Below are positions 6,270 to 11,135 of a stretch of 11,135 nt of DNA, piece after piece (the stretch's first letter is position 1; the number at the start of each line of letters is the position of its first letter). The stretch is from an uncultured Prevotella sp. (lineage in GTDB: Bacteria > Bacteroidota > Bacteroidia > Bacteroidales > Bacteroidaceae), in contig CAMUQM010000050.1 of NCBI GenBank assembly GCA_947095945.1, forward strand, positions 1 through 11,135, in the 5' to 3' direction. Under the pieces are notes generated by a model. The model made no database searches, had not been told where the DNA came from, and saw only the letters and a program-made list of their open reading frames with translations. A program made the position numbers and the translations under genes.

Positions 6270-7631
6270 ATGGTTGAACAAAAAAGAGCAAAGTTTGGAA
6301 GTAAGCTGGGAATGATTCTTGCTACGGCTGGCGGTGCTGTCGGTTTGGGTAATGTGTGGCGTTTCCCTTATATGACAGGTCAGAATGGCGGTGCAGCTTT
6401 CATTCTTATCTATGTTGGTTGTATCTTGTTATTGGGTTTGCCTTGTATGATTAGCGAGTTTATTATCGGTCGTCATGCAGCCTCTAATACCGCACGTGCC
6501 TATACAAAACTATCCAATGGAACTGCTTGGAAGTGGGTGGGTTACTTAGGAGTGCTCACTGGTTTCCTCATTACTGGCTATTATGCTGTGGTTTCAGGTT
6601 GGTGTTTGCAATACGGCGCTGCCTCAATGATGAATCATTTGCATGGTACACCAGAGTTTTTCAAGTCTTATTTTACGGACTTTTCTACTAATCCGTGGAA
6701 GCCTGTTCTGTGGACAGTTATGATTCTACTCTTCACGCATTATGTTATCATTCATGGTGTTAGGAATGGTATTGAGCGTGCTTCAAAGATTCTGATGCCA
6801 GCACTATTTGTACTTTTGGTGGCTATTGTCGTTGCATCTTGCCTTCTTCCCGGAGCAAGCAAAGGTATTGAGTTCTTGCTGAAACCCGATTTTAGCAAGG
6901 TGACAGGCGATGTCTTCCTTGGTGCTTTAGGTCAATCATTCTATTCGATGAGTATTGCAATGGGTTGTATCTGTACATACGCTTCCTATTATAGTCGTCA
7001 TACAAAGCTGTTGAATTCGGCTGTACAGATTGGTCTCATTGATACTTGCGTTGCTATTCTTGCGGGTCTGATGATATTTCCAGCAGCCTTTTCGGTGGGA
7101 GTAAGTCCTGATAGTGGACCATCTCTTATCTTCATCACACTGCCAAATGTCTTTGAACAAGCCTTTGCGAGTATGCCAGTGGTAGGATATATCATTTCAA
7201 TGGCATTCTATCTGCTTCTTTCAATGGCAGCGTTGACCTCTTTGATTTCCCTACATGAGGTGAGTACAGCCTTCTTTCAAGAGGAGTTGCATATCAGTCG
7301 TTCACGTGCAGCATTGATAGTTACGGGCGGTTGTTCTCTTATTGGTGCTGTTTGTTCTTTGTCATTGGGCGAATGGAGTTTCCTCAAAGTGGCAGGTGTC
7401 GACTTGTTTGATGTCTTCGACTTTGTGACAGGACAAATCTTCCTCCCCGTAGGTGGACTCCTTACTTGTCTGTTCATAGGCTGGTATGTACCGAAAAAGT
7501 TGGTTAAGGATGAGTTTACTAACTGGGGAACCACACGTGGTATCTTCTTTGGTACTTACTATTTCCTTATCCGTTTTGTCTGTCCGCTGGCTATTCTTGC
7601 CATCTTCCTACATCAGTTAGGAGTGTTCTAA
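6270..7631 (+). CDS. Sodium-dependent transporter of the neurotransmitter:sodium symporter (NSS/SNF) family
   Basis: The product is 453 residues from the ATG at 6270. The alternative TTG at 6243 lies in the -7 box. NSS proteins import amino acids or related amines with sodium across the inner membrane. The family signature GLGNVWRFPY is at 25-34 in the unwound part of TM1. TM3 holds GYYAVVSGW (102-110) with the binding-site tyrosine, TM6 reads LGQSFYSMSIAMGCICTYASY (220-240), and TM8 holds LTSLISLHE (322-330) with Thr/Ser for the second sodium site. I count 11 membrane segments, ending at TM11 (about 422-450) without the twelfth helix of LeuT, as in many bacterial members such as Tyt1. The substrate cannot be assigned. 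The gene stands alone after a divergent promoter, with a hairpin downstream. Confidence 0.92.
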   Translation: MVEQKRAKFGSKLGMILATAGGAVGLGNVWRFPYMTGQNGGAAFILIYVGCILLLGLPCMISEFIIGRHAASNTARAYTKLSNGTAWKWVGYLGVLTGFLITGYYAVVSGWCLQYGAASMMNHLHGTPEFFKSYFTDFSTNPWKPVLWTVMILLFTHYVIIHGVRNGIERASKILMPALFVLLVAIVVASCLLPGASKGIEFLLKPDFSKVTGDVFLGALGQSFYSMSIAMGCICTYASYYSRHTKLLNSAVQIGLIDTCVAILAGLMIFPAAFSVGVSPDSGPSLIFITLPNVFEQAFASMPVVGYIISMAFYLLLSMAALTSLISLHEVSTAFFQEELHISRSRAALIVTGGCSLIGAVCSLSLGEWSFLKVAGVDLFDVFDFVTGQIFLPVGGLLTCLFIGWYVPKKLVKDEFTNWGTTRGIFFGTYYFLIRFVCPLAILAIFLHQLGVF

Positions 7632-7655
7632 GCAGACAGATTGCTAACCCTTTAC

Positions 7656-7682
7656 CGTCCCTTCCCTGCAAAGGGAGGGACG
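7656..7682 (+). terminator. GC-rich hairpin after the NSS transporter gene
   Basis: CGTCCCT plus CCCT (7656-7667, with one bulged T at 7663) pairs with AGGG plus AGGGACG (7672-7682) across a GCAA loop. This gives an 11-bp GC-rich stem 25 bp after the stop codon. No uninterrupted T-run follows, only T-rich sequence further on, so it is a probable terminator or 3'-end stabilising structure. Confidence 0.55.
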
Positions 7683-7814
7683 TGATAATCCTTCTTTGAT
7701 ATATCTTTTACCCTCTTTTACTAATTATCTACATCTATTATTGCCTCTTTTAACCTATTAATCTTGAACACTAAGCCCTTTCAAGGACTTGGAGTAACTT
7801 AAATCTTACGACCT

Positions 7815-8786
7815 ATGAAACTTCAATCGCTATTCTATCTTCATAAATCTGACAGAAAAGTAATTATTGTATTACTGCTATTCATTATCTGTTGTCTTAG
7901 TTTGATAATCTTTGTTGGTAATCAAACAACGGAAACATTTGATGTAAAAAACGACAGTGTAGTCAGCCGTAAAGGCACATCTTATGCTCATAAAGAATCC
8001 TTGCCCGAAGTTGTAACGCCAGAAAGAAGACATTTGTTTTCTTTCGATCCGAACACAGCTACGGCAGAAGAGTTGCAACAATTAGGTTTAGCTCCTTTCC
8101 AAGTGCGCAATATCCTCAAGTATCGTTCTAAAGGCGGAGTCTATCATTCACCGATGGACTTTGCCCGACTCTATGGTCTTACACGCAAACAGTATCGGGA
8201 GTTAGAGCCTTATATAACGATAGGCGACGATTATGAACCAGCCTCCACACTTGCTTCCGTACAAGCTTATATTGCTCAAAAGGAAGCTGATAAGCAGGCT
8301 GCTCATGCGGCTTATGAAGCTTATAAGGCGCAAAATACATATAAGCCTAATAAAGGTAATGGTCGCGATACTCTCCGTTACCCATTAAAACTGAAAGTGG
8401 GCGAGCATGTTAACCTCGCAACAGCTGATACAACCCAGCTAAAGAAAGTGCCCGGTATTGGCTCTGGCTGGGCGCGAGCTATTCTTAACTATGGCAAACG
8501 ATTAGGTGGATATGTTGCGGTGGGACAGTTGCAAGAGATAGAAGGCTTCCCTGAAGAAGCCCTGCCTTACTTCTCGGTCACTAATCCACAGACAGAGAAG
8601 ATAAATCTTAATACCGCAACCCTCGCACAACTCCGCAAGCATCCTTATGTGAATTTCTATCAGGCAAGAGCCATCTGCGACTATCGAAGGCTGAAAGGTA
8701 AACTTACTAATCTCTCACAACTTCACCTATTAAAAGACTTTACACCCGAAGTTATCGAACGTTTACGTCCGTATGTTGAGTTTTAG
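7815..8786 (+). CDS. Membrane-anchored helix-hairpin-helix protein (three ComEA-like domains)
   Basis: The product is 323 residues. A hydrophobic segment at about 16-35 follows a short basic N-terminus and should act as an uncleaved anchor or signal. Three helix-hairpin-helix repeats follow: 77-137 (FDPNTATAEELQQLGL), 197-256 (VNLATADTTQLKKVPGIGSGWARAIL) and 262-322 (INLNTATLAQLRKHPYV). The middle one has the canonical PGIG hairpin; the first (LGLAP) and third (HPYVN) are divergent. An Ala/Lys-rich linker (about 150-185) separates the first and second. ComEA-type proteins bind double-stranded DNA non-specifically outside the inner membrane during uptake. The role here is inferred and could be DNA uptake, another nucleic-acid function or structural. 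No other competence gene is visible in the window. Confidence 0.85.
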   Translation: MKLQSLFYLHKSDRKVIIVLLLFIICCLSLIIFVGNQTTETFDVKNDSVVSRKGTSYAHKESLPEVVTPERRHLFSFDPNTATAEELQQLGLAPFQVRNILKYRSKGGVYHSPMDFARLYGLTRKQYRELEPYITIGDDYEPASTLASVQAYIAQKEADKQAAHAAYEAYKAQNTYKPNKGNGRDTLRYPLKLKVGEHVNLATADTTQLKKVPGIGSGWARAILNYGKRLGGYVAVGQLQEIEGFPEEALPYFSVTNPQTEKINLNTATLAQLRKHPYVNFYQARAICDYRRLKGKLTNLSQLHLLKDFTPEVIERLRPYVEF

Positions 8787-8811
8787 GAGTTTTTCTTTTC
8801 CGTTTTCTATC

Positions 8812-8889
8812 GTCGTGTTGATGCTCCGCACGTGTTGTGCTCATGGTAAACACCAATGGTGCTGAGCACTAATTGCTATGCAATATGTT
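8812..8889 (+). repeat. Palindromic intergenic repeat, copy B
   Basis: This aligns without gaps to 1653-1730. Copy B can form a long hairpin in which GTGCTCA (8837-8843) pairs perfectly with TGAGCAC (8863-8869), enclosing the CACCAATGGTG quasi-palindrome (8851-8861). A small ATTGC/GCAAT inverted repeat follows (8872-8876 and 8880-8884). The outer 7-bp stem is not preserved in copy A, whereas the central CACC/GGTG pairing is. It starts 25 bp after the helix-hairpin-helix gene and ends 97 bp before the murF -33 box, so it could act as a 3'-end structure for the upstream transcript. Confidence 0.65.
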
Positions 8890-8985
8890 GTAGGGTGAAA
8901 TCAAGATCATATCGAATAGCAAACTTATCAACCCCACTAAGCATTGGTAACATCATTTCTAAGAATAAAAAAAGGCATTCATTGC

Positions 8986-9016
8986 TTTGCATTGTCTTTC
9001 ATTTAGCTTACCTTTG
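8986..9016 (+). promoter_or_regulatory. Bacteroidetes-type promoter of murF
   Basis: TTTG (8986-8989), a 19-nt spacer and TACCTTTG (9009-9016) match both elements of the Bacteroidetes sigma-ABfr promoter with standard spacing. Transcription would start about 15-25 nt before the ATG at 9039. This is the best-formed promoter in the window and supports that start. Confidence 0.75.
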
Positions 9017-9038
9017 CACTAAGAATAAAGTAAACGTA

Positions 9039-10361
9039 ATGGATATACAGGAGATTTACAAGATTTACCAAGCGCATCCCGTCGTGACCACCGACAGCCG
9101 TAACTGTCCTGAAGGAAGTATTTTCGTGGCACTGAAGGGAGTATCATTCGATGGTAATAAGTTTGCTGAAGTAGCTTTAGAAAAGGGCTGCAGCTATGCA
9201 ATCATTGACGAAAAGGAATATGCAAAGGCAGGTGACGAGCGTTATATCCTCGTTGATGATGCCCTTGTTACATATAAGGAACTGGCGCGCGAGCATCGTC
9301 GTCAGTTCTCAATTCCTGTGATTGGTATTACAGGAACAAACGGAAAGACAACGAGCAAGGAACTTATCTCTGCTGTATTGGCTGAGAAATTCAATGTGCA
9401 TCATACTGAGGCGAATTATAACAACGATGTGGGCGTTCCTCGTACATTGCTTGATATTCGTCCAGAACATGATATTGCGGTTATCGAGATGGGTGCTTCT
9501 CATCCCGGTGATATTGAGAAACTGGTTACATACGTAGAGCCAACTTGTGGTTTGATTACCAATGTCGGTCGTGCGCATCTGCAGGGGTTTGGTAGTTTTG
9601 AAGGCGTAAAGCAGACAAAGGGTGAACTTTATGATTTCCTTAAAGCTCACGGAAGTTTGCTCTTCCTCAACGAGAGCAACCCCGACTTAACAGAGATGGC
9701 AAAGCAGCGTGAGTTTGATCGTATCATAACTTACGGACAAGACGATACTGCTGATGTGCAAGGTAATGTTGTTAGCTGTGCGCCATGTTTGAAGTTTGAA
9801 TGGCAATCATCAAGCCTTAACACCCACCACCCATCACCTACCACCTACGAAGTCCAGACCCATCTCATTGGTTCTTACAACTTAGATAATATGTTGGCAG
9901 CCATTGCTGTTGGTCTTCACTTTGGTGTTACGCCACAGCAAATTAACTATGCTTTGGAGAATTATGTACCTCATAACAATCGTTCACAGCTGACAGAGAC
10001 GGCACATAACAAACTTATTGTGGATGCTTACAACGCTAATCCATCCAGCATGGCTGCTGCGATAGAGAACTTCCAGCTGATGGATGTAGAGAATAAGATG
10101 GCTATTCTCGGTGATATGCGTGAGCTTGGAGAGTCAGCTGATGAGGAACATCAGAAAGTCGTGGAACTATTGAAGGCTACAGATATTCGCAATGTGTGGT
10201 TGGTGGGAGAGGAGTTTGCTAAAACGCAAACCGATTTCCGCAAGTTCAATGACATAGAGGAAGTAAAAGCAGAGATAGCTCGTCAGCATCCAGATAATCA
10301 TTATATCTTAATAAAAGGTAGTAATGGTATCAAGCTTTTTGAGCTTCCAGACTTGCTCTAA
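9039..10361 (+). CDS. murF: UDP-N-acetylmuramoyl-tripeptide--D-alanyl-D-alanine ligase
   Basis: The product is 440 residues. MurF adds D-Ala-D-Ala to the UDP-MurNAc-tripeptide with ATP in the cytoplasm, the last soluble step of the peptidoglycan precursor. The N-terminal substrate domain has TTDSRNCPEGSIFVALKG (17-34). The ATP loop is GITGTNGKTT (96-105). The central Mur ligase motifs are EMGASHPGDIEKL (150-162) and TNVGRAHLQGFGS (174-186). The C-terminal part has VDAYNANPSSM (328-338), ILGDMRELG (356-364) and ILIKGSNG (423-430). The frame stays open upstream to 8856, but that extension would be encoded by the promoter and repeat, so the ATG at 9039 is chosen. Residues about 257-270 (SSSLNTHHPSPTTY) are a low-complexity insertion encoded largely by a 7-bp tandem repeat at 9821-9848. 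Confidence 0.95.
   Translation: MDIQEIYKIYQAHPVVTTDSRNCPEGSIFVALKGVSFDGNKFAEVALEKGCSYAIIDEKEYAKAGDERYILVDDALVTYKELAREHRRQFSIPVIGITGTNGKTTSKELISAVLAEKFNVHHTEANYNNDVGVPRTLLDIRPEHDIAVIEMGASHPGDIEKLVTYVEPTCGLITNVGRAHLQGFGSFEGVKQTKGELYDFLKAHGSLLFLNESNPDLTEMAKQREFDRIITYGQDDTADVQGNVVSCAPCLKFEWQSSSLNTHHPSPTTYEVQTHLIGSYNLDNMLAAIAVGLHFGVTPQQINYALENYVPHNNRSQLTETAHNKLIVDAYNANPSSMAAAIENFQLMDVENKMAILGDMRELGESADEEHQKVVELLKATDIRNVWLVGEEFAKTQTDFRKFNDIEEVKAEIARQHPDNHYILIKGSNGIKLFELPDLL
9821..9848 (+). repeat. (CACCYAY)4 heptanucleotide tandem repeat inside murF
   Basis: Four 7-bp units in a row, CACCCAC, CACCCAT, CACCTAC and CACCTAC, encode part of residues 261-270 (NTHHPSPTTY). Seven is not a multiple of three, so gain or loss of one or two units would break the frame of an essential gene; only changes of three units would keep it. 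The encoded peptide has no conserved MurF motif and lies just before the conserved LIGSYNLDNMLAA stretch. Confidence 0.8.
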
Positions 10362-10410
10362 CACTTAAGAAAAAGAGAAAGAAAGCTTACGTTAGTTCTG
10401 AAAAAATAAT

Positions 10411-10418
10411 TATCTTTG
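10411..10418 (+). promoter_or_regulatory. Candidate -7 box for tRNA-Pro
   Basis: TATCTTTG is an exact match to TAnnTTTG, 19 nt before the first base of the tRNA. No clear TTTG is seen at -33. The box lies 50 bp after the murF stop codon and suggests that the tRNA has its own promoter. Confidence 0.55.
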
Positions 10419-10437
10419 CATTCGCTAATAAAGCAAT

Positions 10438-10510
10438 CGGGATGTAGCGCAGTTGGTAGCGCACTACGTTCGGGACGTAGGGGTCGCCAGTTCGACTCTG
10501 GTCATCCCGA
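10438..10510 (+). tRNA. tRNA-Pro (anticodon CGG)
   Basis: The sequence folds as a full cloverleaf of 73 nt. The acceptor stem pairs CGGGATG (10438-10444) with CATCCCG (10503-10509), with discriminator A10510. The D stem is GCGC/GCGC around AGTTGGTA. The anticodon stem is CTACG (10464-10468) with CGTAG (10476-10480), and the 7-nt loop TTCGGGA gives anticodon CGG at 10471-10473 with G37. The T arm is GCCAG-TTCGACT-CTGGT (10486-10502). It decodes CCG proline codons. CCA is not encoded (CTG follows) and must be added after transcription. Confidence 0.96.
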
Positions 10511-10513
10511 CTG

Positions 10514-10549
10514 AAAAAGGGAAGAAGCCACTTGGTTTCTTCCCTTTTT
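10514..10549. terminator. Strong bidirectional intrinsic terminator between tRNA-Pro and dus
   Basis: A 16-bp stem pairs AAAAAGGGAAGAAGCC (10514-10529) with GGTTTCTTCCCTTTTT (10534-10549) around an ACTT loop, with a single G-T pair. The flanking A5 and T5 make it a classic intrinsic terminator in both directions. It can therefore end the tRNA transcript on the plus strand and the dus transcript on the minus strand. Confidence 0.9.
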
Positions 10550-10559
10550 GGTTTTATTG

Positions 10560-10604
10560 GGCTAATTAGCCTTATTAGCCTAATTAGGCTTATAAGCCTA
10601 ATTG
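10560..10604. repeat. 9-bp tandem array with a 22-bp perfect palindrome
   Basis: Five 9-bp units follow each other: GGCTAATTA, GCCTTATTA, GCCTAATTA, GGCTTATAA and GCCTAATTG. Because the units are themselves nearly self-complementary, the array includes a perfect 12-bp palindrome (10578-10589, half-site GCCTAA) and a perfect 22-bp palindrome (10582-10603, half-site AATTAGGCTTA). It lies between the bidirectional terminator and the dus stop codon, ending 4 bp before the latter. It could form a cruciform or an extra dus 3' hairpin. The function is not known. Confidence 0.8.
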
Positions 10605-10608
10605 CTCA

Positions 10609-11135
10609 TTATTTTCTTAGCTTTTCCCTGCAATCTTCAAGAATAGCCATCAACTCATCCATCTTTGTTGTACGCAACATGGCGATGCGTGTCTTCTTAA
10701 AATCAGGGATTCCTTTGAAAATTGGCGATGCTGCTAAGTGTCGGCGGGTATGTAGTATACCACGATGCTCATCGATACGATCCACATTGATGCGCAGCAT
10801 CTCTTCAAGAATGTCTATTTTGTCATCTATTGTTAGCTGCTTCTCTCCTTGGTTAAAGAGCCATGGACAACCAAAGGTTGCACGGCCAATCATTATGGCA
10901 TCAACGCCATAACGATTGAATTTCTCGTGCGCTTCTTCAATACTTGTCACGTCACCATTACCTATGATGGGGATATGAATGCGTGGATTGTTCTTCACTT
11001 CACCAATCAATGTCCAGTCAGCTTCACCTGTGTACATCTGCGAACGAGTACGTCCATGAATCGTCAAAGCCTGTATGCCGCAGTCTTGCAGTTGCTCTGC
11101 AAGGTCGGTAATAATCAAGTTGTCGTTATCCCAAC
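10609..11135 (-). CDS. tRNA-dihydrouridine synthase, C-terminal part (5' end outside window)
   Basis: The minus-strand frame is open to the right edge and stops at TAA (10611-10609), leaving about 174 visible residues. The TTG at 11118 is merely the first possible start inside the fragment, and the upstream codons W-D-N-D-N continue the protein. Dus enzymes reduce uridines in the tRNA D loop to dihydrouridine with FMN and NADPH. Visible landmarks are LTIHGRTRSQMYTGEADW with the FMN-contacting His, IPIIGNGDV and DAIMIGRATFGCPWLF for FMN phosphate binding, and the C-terminal helical domain with TRRHLAASPIFKG. The catalytic cysteine region is outside the window. The pattern is closest to DusB, but subfamily and target uridine cannot be settled from this part. 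Confidence 0.9.
   Translation of the reverse strand, partial: WDNDNLIITDLAEQLQDCGIQALTIHGRTRSQMYTGEADWTLIGEVKNNPRIHIPIIGNGDVTSIEEAHEKFNRYGVDAIMIGRATFGCPWLFNQGEKQLTIDDKIDILEEMLRINVDRIDEHRGILHTRRHLAASPIFKGIPDFKKTRIAMLRTTKMDELMAILEDCREKLRK

Noticed and set aside
8856..9038. 61-residue N-terminal extension of MurF
   Set aside because: The extension would begin in the intergenic repeat and run through the complete murF promoter at 8986-9016; family length fits the ATG at 9039.
10532..10912. 126-residue plus-strand ORF
   Set aside because: It starts in the terminator, crosses the 9-bp array (giving the LISLIRLISLI peptide) and is then antisense to the clear Dus reading frame.
1..11135. Mobile element, CRISPR array, toxin-antitoxin or defence island
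   Set aside because: No transposase, integrase, regularly spaced long direct repeats, Cas, restriction or toxin-like genes were seen on either strand; gene content is housekeeping.

Overview
The window looks like a chromosomal segment of a Bacteroidales bacterium, most likely Prevotella or a close relative. The grounds are moderate GC with AT-rich spacers, no Shine-Dalgarno sequences before the starts, several exact matches to the Bacteroidetes sigma-ABfr -7 box (TAnnTTTG), and protein sequences of Bacteroidetes type (EnvC-like, RF2, MurF). The genus is inferred from familiarity with such sequences, not from a search.

Layout. (1) 1-1370: 3' part of an EnvC-like murein hydrolase activator with a long Ala/Arg/Glu-rich coiled coil and a LytM domain that has lost its zinc ligands. 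(2) 1371-2043: non-coding spacer with an AT-rich hairpin, copy A of a palindromic intergenic repeat and candidate promoters. (3) 2044-5845: four co-directional genes, namely a long-chain acyl-CoA synthetase, release factor 2 (prfB, without the programmed frameshift site), a 45-residue single-pass membrane protein, and a CYTH triphosphatase-like protein. (4) 5805-6197, minus strand: a VanZ-like membrane protein whose 3' end overlaps the CYTH gene tail to tail. (5) 6198-7631: a compact divergent promoter region, then a sodium:neurotransmitter-symporter-family transporter. (6) 7815-8786: a membrane-anchored protein with three ComEA-like helix-hairpin-helix domains. (7) 8787-10361: copy B of the intergenic repeat, a well-formed promoter, and murF, which carries an internal 7-bp tandem repeat. 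(8) 10438-10549: tRNA-Pro(CGG) and a strong bidirectional terminator. (9) 10560-11135: a 9-bp repeat array containing a 22-bp perfect palindrome, then the 3' part of a tRNA-dihydrouridine synthase gene on the minus strand.

The genes are mostly housekeeping: cell-wall synthesis and remodelling (EnvC-like, MurF), translation and tRNA modification (RF2, tRNA-Pro, Dus), lipid activation and amino-acid-type transport. There is no sign of phage, transposon, CRISPR, toxin-antitoxin or defence cargo. I did not find a convincing new biological system. The least explained material is non-coding or repetitive: a two-copy palindromic repeat of about 78 bp, 9-bp and 7-bp tandem arrays (one inside murF), a G9 tract against a start codon, and an uncharacterised small membrane protein.
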